Source: Strongyloides papillosus
Lineage: Eukaryota > Nematoda > Chromadorea > Rhabditida > Strongyloididae
NCBI GenBank assembly: GCA_005656395.1
Contig: SRSI01000023.1
Span: forward strand, 806,001 to 870,000
Direction: 5' to 3'
Length of the DNA stretch: 64,000 nucleotides
Below the pieces are notes generated by a model. It searched no databases, was not told where the DNA came from, and saw only the letters and a list, made by a program, of their open reading frames with translations. Both the position numbers and the translations under genes were made by a program. Each line of letters opens with the position of its first letter. The first letter of the stretch is position 1. Positions 44,955 through 57,369 of the stretch are shown in pieces.

Positions 44955-47184
44955 AATAAATTTAGCAAACCACTGTGAAATATAAGAAATTTCCTAGCAT
45001 TAAATACATAATAATAGACACAAATTCATTTAATATGTACATATTAAAACTTTAGGCTCACTAAAAAAAATTAAGGGAGAAATTTTTCTGCAATTTGCAG
45101 GAAAGCTAGTTGACCACGCAGTTGGAGAAAAAATATTTTTGTTAGTTGTGATAAATGTCTTAGTTGAAATTTCTATAAAATAAATTTTTTAAATTTTTAA
45201 TTTAAAAAAGTATTTGATGTTATTCCTTTTCAATGCATAATCGATGAGTTTATCTGACGAATATCTTATGCAGATCTCCAAAAGGCAGTAAATTTACTGT
45301 GAATTGGGTTTAATTAAAACGGAAAAAATTTTGGAATATGTTTTTCACAATTCTAAAATTTTTTACAATAACTTTTCTGTTATTCAAAATTCAGAGAATA
45401 TTTTTTTGCATAAAATCAAATATTTTATTTTACGACACTTTTTATCATAATACTTATATATGTATAAAAATTATAAAAAATTTATGATTCAATATTATAA
45501 TTTTTTTTATTATAGAAAATAAGAATTAACATTAAATTATAACTAGATGCTAATTTTATTTTTATGTTCTAATTATTATAAAGATTATGATTATTTTAAT
45601 AACATTAAAATAAAAAAATCATTTAAATTAGCAGACATGACAAAAAAATATAATTTTATACATTATTCCTTAAACTTTTAAATTTATAAAGAATATTTCA
45701 TGTCAAATAAAAATAGATTATCAAAATGATCTCGGTATAAAGTAGTAAAATTTTTAATAGCGATTGTTTTTGAAATATTTCCACTATATTATTCTCAACT
45801 AATTGTCCTTTTTTATACAATATATTTCACGATCAATTATTTTAAATTTTTAAAAAAATAAACACATAGAAAAATGAGACAAAATTAGACAATTCATCAA
45901 AAAAAAAGTAATAGATGTACCATATGTTAAAAATGTTAGATTTTATTCAAATTTAATAAATATCAAGCGATAACAAAAATGTTTTAAACTGTTCAAAATA
46001 TTAAGTTATCACATATATTTTGACATTTTTTAACAAAATTATATATATTTGACATTTTGAATTAATGTAACTTTTATTTTATCTTGATATTTTTTATGAT
46101 ATTATGCTCATTTTAGAGTCTAATTTTTTTCATAATACATTATGAAGCACATTTTAAGAAGTCAATTTTGGTGTAATGATATAAGCGCTTTCACTAGTAT
46201 CACTTTTTAAACTAGCCGACGCTTATGCTCCACTTGGTTTTGTTCAAACTTTCAATGCATTCTATTTATATTTTTTTAATAAAAACTATTATTACTCTTT
46301 TGTCTATAACTTGGTTGTTTATCAATCAATCTTTATAAATAATAAGTTTAACCTTTATTCCTGACTTGTATCTTCAAATTAAGTCATAAAACAAAAATTT
46401 TTATTAACCTTGAAGAATAATTATTTCTTGAAAAAATCTATGTAGAAAAAAGTGTTTAGAAAATTGGTAAGTTTAAAATTAACTTGGCCAATTATTGACC
46501 AAAATTTTTGAAACTCATTTTTCTCCTTTAAGTTGCAAAAAAATCTATCTAACGGCCATTTAATCACAATAATTGATCAGGTTTGAAAATTGTTATGTTT
46601 AGAAGAAAATTGATTTTCATCAATTAACAAAAGTGAGACAGTTGATTTTAAATTAGTATTACTTATTTCACTGTCTAACAATAAACTTTTTTAAACTCTA
46701 ATTTTGAAGTTTGACTGACATACAAATAATAAATTTTATCTTTTTGTTTTCATAAAGTCAAAATTTAAGTTATAGTTATTGAACTTGTAATTTTTTTAAT
46801 AGTTAACAATCTTTGGCTCATAACTTGAGGAATTATTAATCAATCCCAACAGTACTATTTATCCGTACTATTCTGGAATTGTACCTTTTCAATGGCGTAT
46901 TAACCAAATTATTACATTGACGTTGAAGAATGATCTCTTCTGTAAAAAAATACTAGTAAGAAGATAAAAAAAAGTTTTTTATGGATAATTTGACTAATTA
47001 TGGCCTAAAACATTAAAAACCTAATTTTCTCCTCAAGTTATGAAAATCACATCCTTTCATTATTTAATCATAAAAATCAATTAATTTTAAAAGAGTTCTG
47101 TTGAAGATAAAATTGACTTTATTATTTTTTACTATGAAAAGAAATAACATAAAAGTATAGATAAAAATAAAATAAACAAAATTG
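44955..47184. repeat. Duplicated upstream DNA of M13 copy 1 plus repeat R1
   Basis: 44955-46200 aligns with 48670-49230 upstream of copy 2, so the tandem duplication included promoter DNA. A block at about 45058-45414 is absent from the other unit. 46240-46620 and 46640-47130 are two copies of repeat R1 side by side. No other gene is seen. Confidence 0.6.
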
Positions 47185-48669
47185 TTAATGATTTTTCCAT
47201 AGTTCACATTTATCTTCAGGATTCATTTTACTGTTTAATTCACATTTAAAAGCATTAGAAAATGGTTTATAATTTGATAAAGCTACATTAAAGCGTATTT
47301 CTGATGGAGTATGGGCATGTTTCATTTCTTGCTCTCTATGAAATTTACTTTTATGTTCACAAAAAGTTCTACCAAAACTAATGAAAAATAATTGTTCACT
47401 GGTAAAGTTTTCAAAACCAGGAACTTTGGGCTCCTCACCATTAATACTTTGAAGATACTTCATATAAGCTCTGTGGGCAATTTTAAGTCCACCATTATCA
47501 GCAATATTTTCATTTAATGTTAATAAACCATTAACATTTATATTAGTTAAACTTTCTTTTTGAACACCGTATTGTTTAACAAAACAATCTAGTTTTTCTT
47601 CAAATTTTTTGATTGATTCTGGAGTTACTATTAATTTACCTTTTGAATCCATACCATATATATGTTTATAATTTTGACTATCAAAAGCATGTAACATTTC
47701 ATGAGCAATACCAAATCCAATGCCACCATAATTAAGTGCGTTCGGAAAATATCTACTGAACCAATGTTCTTTAAGAGCACTTGAAGAAATAGTAAACTTA
47801 TTAAATCCAGCATGATATCCAGCATTTTTATGAGCAACTCGTGAAAAATAACCAAAAACATTAAACACTTTATCACCACAAGAATATGCGGTGTGATTCA
47901 TTTGTGATAATGATTCAATTTTCTTAAGAGTTTGCTCAATACCATCATTTTCTGATATTCCAACTTCCTCATAACATTGTTCCATTAAAAGTACGCTAGG
48001 AATCTCGTCAACGTCAAATTTTTTTGTGAAATCTATTTCAAAAAGTTTTTTCAAAAGGTTTTCTCTTGATTTCTGGTCGAAAATATCCTTTTTTTCATCT
48101 ATTAATAATTCAAATTCTTCCTTAAATCTTTTTACCATATCCTCTATTATGATGTAATCGCCATTCTTCTCTCTTTCCATTCTACTCTTCTTTATAAATA
48201 ATGAACTCAAAGCATATATTGCAAAACTCATAATTTCATCTTCACACTTTTGTTTTTCACTTCCAGATAATTGTTCACATTTCTTTCTAATATTATAAAT
48301 ATTCTTAATGGCAGTAGATTCATCATTTAATTTTCCAGCAATAAACTCTAAAACCAAATAAATAAAGACAAAACAAATATTACCTTCAAGAAAGTTATCG
48401 AAAACAGTAGTTCTACTATCATATGCGAACACTTGGTCATTTACACGATCTAATTCCATTGTTTTTATCCAATTACCGCAAGAGAATTTATAAAAATTAT
48501 CGCAGGGATTTAAACTAAGATCAACATATTCACGAAGGCTTTTAGAAGTCAATTCTGCATCGTAATTTGAAGTGTTAAACAAATGATTTAGAATGAACCC
48601 TTGTGATAAGAAAAAAAGTGAATACAAATTAAGAATTAAAACAAAAACATTCATAATAAATTTAACCAA
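47185..48669 (-). CDS. Short secreted M13 (neprilysin-like) metallopeptidase, copy 2
   Basis: Exons 48384-48669 and 47185-48347, intron of 36 nt (48348-48383). The intron is a multiple of three without a stop, so unspliced sequence also stays open; the paralogue, whose 37-nt intron breaks the frame, proves it is an intron. Spliced product 482 residues, or 477 if the second Met is used. Signal peptide, NPCDNFYKFSCGNW, HEMLH (311-315), ENIADNGG (375-382) and C-terminal CELW are all present. The NAYYxP position reads NAGYHA. Very similar to copy 1 along its whole length, with most differences conservative, suggesting both are under constraint. Confidence 0.85.
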   Translation of the reverse strand: MVKFIMNVFVLILNLYSLFFLSQGFILNHLFNTSNYDAELTSKSLREYVDLSLNPCDNFYKFSCGNWIKTMELDRVNDQVFAYDSRTTVFDNFLEGNICFVFIYLVLEFIAGKLNDESTAIKNIYNIRKKCEQLSGSEKQKCEDEIMSFAIYALSSLFIKKSRMEREKNGDYIIIEDMVKRFKEEFELLIDEKKDIFDQKSRENLLKKLFEIDFTKKFDVDEIPSVLLMEQCYEEVGISENDGIEQTLKKIESLSQMNHTAYSCGDKVFNVFGYFSRVAHKNAGYHAGFNKFTISSSALKEHWFSRYFPNALNYGGIGFGIAHEMLHAFDSQNYKHIYGMDSKGKLIVTPESIKKFEEKLDCFVKQYGVQKESLTNINVNGLLTLNENIADNGGLKIAHRAYMKYLQSINGEEPKVPGFENFTSEQLFFISFGRTFCEHKSKFHREQEMKHAHTPSEIRFNVALSNYKPFSNAFKCELNSKMNPEDKCELWKNH

Positions 48670-50328
48670 CTATTATGAAATATGAGAATTATAAGAAATT
48701 CCTTGGCATTAAATACGAAATGAAAGACACAAAATTATTTAATATGTACATATTAAATCTTTATAAAATCGAATTTTGCATTTAACGACACTTTTTATCA
48801 TGGTACTTCTGTATCTAAAAATATAAAATAAAATTTATGTTTCAAGATTATAATTTTCTTATTAAAGGCAATAAGAATTTGCATTAAAATCATTGCTAGA
48901 AGCTAATTTTATTATTATATTATAATTATTATAAGGAGCATGCTCATTTTAATAATATTAAAATAAATAAATCTATCAAATTAGTAGACGTGGCAAAAAA
49001 ATTTTTATTTTATACATTATTCCTAAAACTTTTAAATTTATGAAGAATATTGCATGTCAAATAATAAATAGATTATCAAAATGATATTTGTATAAAGTAG
49101 TAGAGTTTTCAATAACGATTGTTTTTAAATATTTTTACTACATTATTCCCAACAAATTGTCCAAATTTTTTATACAGCATATTCTAGATCCACCATTTTA
49201 AATTTTTTTTTAAAAATAAAGTTATCGAACATCAATCATTTTTTTCATGATAAAAAAAATAGTTATAATAAACATATTTATATTTTTTTGCAATACTAAA
49301 ATACTAACTTTCTTGCAATTTTGAAACCAAATAATTACTATACTTGATTTGTTTGCTATTCTTATCTAGAGAAAAATTCTTCCTAATTATGTTTTGTTTG
49401 CTAAATAACTTAATTTTTTATTTGGGTATTTTCCATTTTTTAATATTCAGATTTGCAAATTTTAACTTAACAAATTATTAAATATCGATAGACGTATTAT
49501 CTTATTTCCGATAATCATTTCATTAACAATGAAATGTAGTTAGAATCTGTAAGTGATTTTCTTTTGCTGCTAGAATTATGAAATAGAATATTTGGGGTTT
49601 TGCTTTATAAAAAATACAACAATGTGTATTTTATTACATTAAGTCATTTTGTGAATCTACATGAAACACTACTTGTAGCTAATTGTTTGTTAATTAATTT
49701 AAATTTTGTGTTTTACTCTAAATCTTTCATTTTTGTGTACTTCATCTATATTTTCATAGTTAGACAAATCTACGATTAAGGTTTTTGCTTCTATTGTCTT
49801 GTTTGAGTTTTTAATTTGAATAAAATTATTAAAAAAATACTCTGCATAAAAAAGTTTACAACTTTACATGAAATTGATTTCAAAGAACGTGTCCCAAAAT
49901 ATATTTTAGAAAACAAGACGATTTTTCGATGAGTATAATACCATACAAAAATGTAAAAGTTGAAAAAGACTACGTTAGTCCAAAATGTCAACCATGTATA
50001 TTTTCATAAAAAAATAAAGATACTTATGCAAGAAATTAATATTTTGGGTCATTCGTAGTAATATTAGTATTGTTTGCATTTTAAAAACTTAAATATAACT
50101 TCATTTTTTAACACATGCGACATATTTTACACTTTACTTTAAATGTTGAAAATGTTTCTTCCTTGCATGCTAAGATTTCTAGTATATTACAATCTATTTA
50201 CATAAATATAATACAGTTAGATACAATTTTAAAAATAAAGTTAGAATGTTAGTAAATTACAATATGTTTACAAAGATATCTTCTTTATAATACAACACGA
50301 TTTAGAATTATTAATTAAGGCACTTAAA
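48670..50328. other. AT-rich intergenic DNA
   Basis: 48670-49230 is the promoter-side DNA of M13 copy 2, matching that of copy 1. 49231-50328 shows nothing I can name; a 66-codon open frame at 49791-49991 has no support. Confidence 0.45.
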
Positions 50329-52067
50329 TTAAATACAACTTTTACTACGTACAGAAACTTTTTTAATACTCCGTTTATCACTTAAATTGAGTGATCTCGA
50401 TCGGAATCTCTTATACACTTTTCCATAACGTTGAGACATATAAAATTGTTCCATCTCATATAAGACAATCCATTTTTCCAAATCAACTTTTGAGTATACA
50501 AAGGTTTTCAAAAAGTTTCTACATATATTTACATTAAAATCAGGAAATACACTTGTCATCGGTTCATTATTAATTAATTTATCAAGTGATTTTGGATTTA
50601 TAAAGACTTGTCGCATAAATTCTAGCATAAATAAACCACAATCATAATCATTATGTTGTTGGTATAAATCTTGTATATCAATCATTTTTATTCTACTTTC
50701 ATCAAGATAATAACTCTTTTTAGAATATTTCTCTTTCCATGTATCATAAGAAGCTACAATGTATTCCTTAAGAACTATGTCACAGCAACTTTTATTTGGT
50801 GTTGAATCATTAGTCATTGAATCAAAGATTAAAATGTATGTATAAGTTTCATCCTCCATCGTCTCTAAATCACCAGATTTATCTAAACTTTCTACCAAAC
50901 AATTCCATGGCTGATATATTATTCCACTTATCCAATGATTCTCAACATGTATTGGGATAACAAGAACATCAAAGTCAAAAATTGAACGAAGTGAAGTTGA
51001 AGAATAGTAAATTTTTTCACCAGAAATCTTTTTGGCATTCTCTTGAAGTTTGTTATGTGCAATTTTCCTTAGCTTTTTAAGTGAAGAAACTTTTACTCCC
51101 CTTACTAATCTTGTATACAACAATGTGTTGTAAATTTTAAATCGTAATTCATTAGTATATGAAGGATCGTCGATAACTTCTCTCATACGCCTTCTCCATT
51201 CATTGAGATAAACATCTACCACGTCACAATGTAGCCATTCATTACCAAATAAAGATCCAAATCCATTAAATTTTATATCATAATTTTCATTCGTTTCTAC
51301 GTTTCTTGATCTAAAAATTGTATTCTCTAGATAATTTGTTTTGATACTTTCATTCTTAATAACTTTAAAATAAGAGTGAGGATCATTATTTGATTGTCTT
51401 GATACTTTTTTCATTCTCCTTAGATATCTTACTAATTTTACCCATGTTTTTGAAATTGAATAATCATTTCTTATTATAACAATAAATTGTCTCCTATCAT
51501 TTCCATAGGAATTGTAACTAATTGCCTTTAAATTAAAAGGCAAAATAAATTCTTTCAATTCACTAAAGAAAATATCATTGAAAATTACGCTTGGAGAATT
51601 GTTAGTACAAGCGTGGCAAAATGTTAGTAGTCTTTTCCTAATGCTTTCAATGGAATCCTCGTCACTATTCATTATCGGAATAGTCAATATTATTTTAGAA
51701 GAATATGGATTTAGATATTGAGAAGTTTCAGGTGTCACTTTTAACCAAATATCATTCCACATTTTTCTTGAACGTATTGTTATAATCAAAGCTGCACCTT
51801 TTCTTTCTCTATTGTCTAGAAACTTGAAAAGTGATCATTCAATTTATTCATTAATAATAAACTTACATCAATTTTATATATATGTTCATTTGTTAAATAC
51901 CTCTGAATAATTGACTGATGATCCGATAATTGAGTTGAAAGTATAATTCCATCATTTAACAGTGAAATATCTGAGGACAACTCGATCTCAGCACCATTTG
52001 CAAAAATTTTACCGGTCACAATAGTATCATAGTCTATTTGCTTGATTTTCCTGCGTCCTCTCACCAT
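50329..52067 (-). CDS. Ulp1/SENP-like (C48) cysteine protease, 5' part disrupted or ultra-short intron
   Basis: Main open frame 50329-51797 with upstream frame 51824-52067. The C48 catalytic set is present: His in NHWISGII (~369 of the joined 570-residue product), Asp in IFDSMTND (~407), Gln in YQQHNDYDCG and Cys in DYDCGLF (~468). The upstream frame has the LLNDGIIL block typical of the domain entrance. The two frames differ by one register. A GT..AG excision of only 26 nt (51798-51823) would join them, but its splice sites are poor, so a one-base frameshift or assembly error is as likely. C48 enzymes cut SUMO or related modifiers, and some are carried by transposons; no transposase neighbours this one. 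Confidence 0.75.
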
Positions 52068-52813
52068 AATTCACTTATATTATCGCATGAATATTAAAAA
52101 ACTAGGCACAGGAATTAAAATAGTGTTACAAAAGTGTTTTTTTGTAAATGAACAATATACCAAAGCTTTTTCTTAACACTATTAATATGAAAATAACGGG
52201 GAAAATGTGTCAAACATTAATTAATATTAATTTTGAGATTATTACTGTTGTGCGAAGGTTGATATTGCCATATACTTGTTGGTTATTTTGGTAAACTTTA
52301 ATATCATCTCAGGAGATTCCAAACATTCTTGAAAAAGTTTTGGATCATAAAAGTATATAAAAATTTCTTTTAAACAATTTAAGATCAGTAATAAAGTTAT
52401 TTTCCCTTTTTAAATATTTTGAGCATTAGATTATATAATCTCCCCAATTTTAATGGTACTTTTTAATGTGTTATTCAATTTTTTTTATAAAAACAAGTTT
52501 TTTTAACAAGACAGAGTAGTAAATTGAAAGAATAAAAAACTTTTGTAAAGTTAAAAATATTAGTCACCTTTTTTTATTATTGTTGAAAGAAACCCTAGGT
52601 GAATTGGAGTATAAGCATGTTTTTTTCCTTTATGTTAATTTGAATAAAAATAATTTCAATTATAGTTATTATTTTTTAGAATCATCAGTTTGTACTTTCA
52701 ATGTTACATTTTATTAATATAATATTCAAAAATTGAATTAGGTATACTTTCTAAAATTAAGTGAATCATTTATAAAGAAAATAAAAATTTATATAGAATA
52801 TATAAAGAACAAT
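52068..52813. other. Intergenic DNA
   Basis: About 750 bases without a supported gene. It should hold the promoter of the C48 protease gene and the 3' end of the propeller gene. Confidence 0.4.
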
Positions 52814-53780
52814 TTACTGATCACGAAGCCTTTCACTCTTCCATGAACTACCATCAAGTGTAATCTTTTCTAACCAATCATCACAAATTGTTTCTTGAGT
52901 CTACAAAAAATAACTTTATACAATACTCTTATAAACTTACATTATCATAAACAATTCCACTACAAATTATCAAAGCTTGATCACCAATAATTTCAAAACC
53001 ATTTGCAAGATAGGCATCTATCGTTGCTGATGTCTCGAGATATTTACCCTCCCTATTAAATCTTTGGAATTTCCCTGTTTTATCAAGAACAATAAAATCA
53101 TCCTCATATTTCTTAATTGCCCTAGGAAAATATATTTGTCCTTCACTCTTACCATGTGAAGAAAATGGAGCGCTTAATTTTTTTTCTTTAATATCAACAA
53201 ATCTTAACCATTCTTTTGAATACATATTAATTGGCACGTTAACTGTAGCCACAACCAATGTATCGTCGTCATACAAACACAATGTCTGGAATGCCTTCTC
53301 ATCCAAAACAACCAACTCATCCCACTTTGTTGGCTTATCTGTTGTTGTAGTATAAATAAAAAATTCATCCTGTCCATTTTCGGCTTGTTTTGTCATAAAC
53401 ATCTCACCTCTTGAATTAATTACTAAGCTTTGTACTCTACCATCTATAAATGAATCATGAAGTTCTTCTCCCTCTTTTGAGTAGATTTTAAATTCCGACA
53501 ATCCTGTTTTGTCCTCATTTTGTATATGGTATATTTTCGAATCATGATATTCAACTTGAGTATATGCAGACATTTTTTTGGGAAAGGCATTCTCCTTACT
53601 CCATAAAACTTCTTTTCCATCCGGAGATATTTTAAATAAACCACCTTTTGATGCAATCCACATATTATTTTCATCATCAATCGCCATCGTATATGGAATG
53701 ACAGCTTTTTTAGGTGTCAAATGGCAAAACATTTGCTTCAATCGTTGATTATCAGATGTATCAGAAGGTTTCTCAGCCAT
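52814..53780 (-). CDS. Beta-propeller-like (NHL-type) protein
   Basis: Two exons, 52941-53780 and 52814-52900, with a 40-nt GT..AG intron (52901-52940). The second exon adds TQETICDDWLEKI and a short basic tail; total 308 residues. Four or more similar blade-like segments recur, e.g. MAIDDENNMWIASKGGLFKI, LVINSRGEMFMTK, LYDDDTLVVAT and YEDDFIVLDKTGKFQRF, each with a hydrophobic strand pair and a G-x-F/L turn. This is the pattern of NHL/SMP-30-like propellers. No signal peptide or membrane segment, so probably intracellular. Specific function not recognised. It shares a ~410-bp divergent upstream region with the gene at 54191. Confidence 0.7.
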
Positions 53781-54190
53781 TTTATATTCTTAAAAAATAA
53801 AAATAATAAAATATATATTTTTTATTAAGTATATAAAATTAAATTAAAGTTACACAAAGACAAAAGATCAACAATTGAACATGGAAGTTTAAAAAAGTTA
53901 TTGAAGAAAATAATGATTCAACTTTTAAAAACCGTAATAATAAATATAATACCAATAATAACAAGAAAAAGGAACTTTTATCAATAAACAGATATAAATG
54001 GACGGTATCATACTCCATGTATTCACAAAATGTAGTACCAAGGACAGCCCCATTACCCTTCTCTCCATCATTCTTCCTCCCTTTATTTTAACCACTTACA
54101 CATACCTCTTATAACGAAAGTTTTTATGACATTGGAATTGTAACTATAAGTTGAGTCAAGTAACGTTAACACATAATTTTGTTTGTATAA
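53781..54190. promoter_or_regulatory. Shared upstream region of two divergent genes
   Basis: The 410 bases between the start codons of the propeller gene (minus) and the 1022-residue gene (plus) must hold both promoters. It is less AT-rich around 54040-54100 with runs of C/T. No specific element is assigned. Confidence 0.4.
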
Positions 54191-57100
54191 ATGATAGGCA
54201 TGGAAGTACAAGAAGAATCTGTAAGTTTGCAATTAACAGCCATGAGAAATGATAATAAATTATTTTGTAGCATGATGCAAAAATTTTAAAACTCGCAACA
54301 GTGGCGGAGAATATAAACATTCATAATTTGTATAGTGGAACAATAATATGGGATAAGATGCCTTTGTCAGACATCAAAATACTTGCAGATTACCTTTTTT
54401 CAAAGGATAATGTTTTTACGTAGGTTTTTCTCTATTTTCAAATGGTTCATACATTTTATAAAAAAATTATTTTTTTAAGGTTAAAAGAAGGCGCTTTTTA
54501 CTTTGCCTCATCATTGATTCATGAACAGACGCACATTCAATTAACAAAAATGGATGGCAAAGATTCAAAACAAAAATTGCAGCAAAGACAAGCTGCATAT
54601 AATTATGTATTAGATCGTATTAGCGAAAAGAGTGAAGTTAGCGGTGGTGCTAATTTTATATACCAATGGCTTTCTGAGCTGTATAAAGATATTGTTTATT
54701 TTAACTCAAATAAAAAAAATACTGACTCTAAACTTACATCAACAGGACAATATTATAATGGTGTTAAAACAATTGGACAGTTAAATAGTTTATTTGTTAA
54801 AGTAGCCAAAATTGTTATTGACAGTGATAAGGAACATTATGTTAAACATCTAATTGAAATGGGGAAAAATCAGAAATTCGTCTTAAATCCATTAGTTAAA
54901 CTATTTCATGATCCCTCAGTTTGCGAGAAAACACAACACCTTCTATGGGAATATGGAAGTAAAAGTTTTTATCAAAGTTACAAAGAAGGTTTCCTTAGCA
55001 CCGATACACCCCAGGAATGGCACGCATTTATATTGTTTATCGAATATTTCTCAAAGATTAACTCACTTGCCAAAGACCCTTCATTAAGGAGTATTTTGTA
55101 TGATTCATTGAATGGAATTAATGTTTACCCTGAATCATCACCCGAAGCGACCTTTGTTTTTCTCATACGTGTTTTTGCAACCAGTTCAGCACTACTTCAA
55201 AGTATCTTCCCAAAATTGATGAATGATCTTACAGCAGATTCAATTATTAAAATTTATAGATACTTCCGTTTTATTGCAATCAAATTACCTGCAAAAGATA
55301 TGTACTATCATAGTTTAATATCAAAATATTTTGATGTTTTTGAGAAGAAGACGTTTTTTGTTGTTTTAGATGCACTTTTAAAATTGATGATGAATCCTAA
55401 GGAGTACCAGGAGAAGTATCTGTTTGAGGAGAGTGAATTTTTGCATTTAATTGATGGATGTTTCAAGATAGCTTCCGAAATAGTTAATGGTGTGCTGGAG
55501 ATTGTTTATTTCAAAGGAAAAGACATGAAATCTTCTGATACACAAATTGAACGTTTCGAATTTTTCAATGACATCTCCAAACCAAATGGAAAATTAGATA
55601 AGATGTTAAAAATCATGATAACAAGTGACACACTTGGGAAACTTTTTACACCACTTTTACATGCTTTTTGTGTTAATGATTATACCAACCTTGGTATGGA
55701 TATCGTTTCAAAAGGTTTATTTATACCAAAAAATGTAAATGATCTCAAAAGATATCTGGCTTTGGTAGTGGCTAACCAAATTATCTATCCAGATGTACTT
55801 GTTGACGCTATTAGGCATACAAGAAAAAATTTTGATCGTCTTATGAGAGATTTCGGTGATGATGCTGTTAATTATAGGATACAAATGTTAAAAAATATGG
55901 TACATCTGAAGAAGTGGCATGATAATGTCAAAGGAACTACTAATGTTAAATATTTAAAAATGGAATTGTTAGAGGTTACCTGTAATGTGATAACTGTAGC
56001 GTTTTTTTCAGCATCTTCTATTGAGGAGATTGTCTATAAATATGATGGAAATGGTAAAAAAATACTTGATTTGGATATTTTTAATAATTTAGTTAATTCA
56101 CTGTGTGGGATTGCAAATGAATTTAAAACTGATATGTTGATTCAAATTGAACAGACATATGAATGGACTAAATGGATGTGTAAAATATTGACGAAAATTT
56201 TGTTGATGATCGAAGATGAGACTACAAGTGTTGATGTAACAACAGCATTTGATAAACTTTTTTCAAGTTTTCTTTTATTGCTGAAAGATCAAACATACAT
56301 GGTTAAAGTGTCGTTCTATGTTTCTGTTATCAGTGATATCCTCGTTAATTCACATAGATTATTTAAAACTGACCTTTACTATGAAAATGAGCTGAAAGAG
56401 GCTTCATCATCCCATGAGTGTTGTCCAATAATTGCTCAAATGGCTGAAACCGATACAGAAACTTCTACATTGTCTTATTTAAGAAAAAGTAAAGATTTGG
56501 TTGTTAGAAAAAAACTTCATCACATGGTTCATGGTGGTCAATTATCGAGATCAAGGCCCTTTGACAAAGATATTTGGGATAATTATGCTTTAATGCACAG
56601 AAAAGATTTCTTCTTTGCCTACTATCTCGATGCAATTCACTCCATAGAACCAAATATCGAAGTTAGGAGAGATATCATTAGGTTACTATCAGAAGCTGTC
56701 TGCGGAAATTTAGCACCATCATTAACAGTATCATGGGTTGATTGGGAATTTGAGAAGCCATTAGCTGATAGTCATATAAAAATATACAACAATTTTAGGA
56801 AATTTTATTGGATAGAAGATTTTTTAATTGGTTTAGCAAAAGATTGTCCAGGATTGTTGTGGCATTTTATACCTGTCTTCAGGTCGTTTTTTGGAAATAT
56901 TATGTTTAAATTAGAATCGTTTCCTGATAAAAATATGAAAGTTATACCGTCAATACTTGATCTGATTGATGAATTGTTTGTTTTATTATCATTAGCTGAA
57001 ATTTTACCACCTCATATGGAGTATATTTTTGAGATATTTAATGTATGTACAATTCACGAAACGTATTTAGTAATGGGAGATATATGGAAACTTGTATTAA

Positions 57101-57369
57101 AAATGGTAAGTCTCTGGAATACAACACAAATCAACGATAGAAACCATGAGAGAAAACTCCCTAAACCCGATATAAGAGGTTTATCACTAAATTTAATATA
57201 TATTTTACAAAAATATGACAAAGAATTAGGATATCTATTACCAATACTTGAAGATTGCAAGCTGCTGTACTTCGAGGATGATGATATGTCACCAGAGACC
57301 TTCAAAGGAAGAGAACATCCACAATTCTCAGCTTATACTGAGTTCATACGTGTAGATAAAAGGAAGTAA
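54191..57369 (+). CDS. Large helical protein (1022 aa), possible NELF-C/D-like
   Basis: Three exons: 54191-54220, 54271-54419 and 54480-57369 (introns of 50 and 60 nt); the joined length is an exact 1023 codons. The ATG at 54442 lies in the second intron and is not the start. The protein is almost wholly predicted helical with no signal peptide or membrane segment, like an armadillo/HEAT-type scaffold. Near the C-terminus three blocks come in the same order as in NELF-C/D (TH1) as I recall that family: WVDWEFEKP, then LLPILED, then AYTEFIRV. A central block FVLNPLVKLF is also reminiscent. The match is faint and the protein is much longer than NELF-C/D (about 590), so the call is a hypothesis only. 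Confidence 0.8.

Noticed and set aside
49791..49991. 66-codon ORF
   Set aside because: Chance frame in AT-rich DNA.
54442..54479. ATG at 54442 as the start of the 1022-residue gene
   Set aside because: It lies in a 60-nt intron; two upstream exons join in frame and give a better N-terminus.
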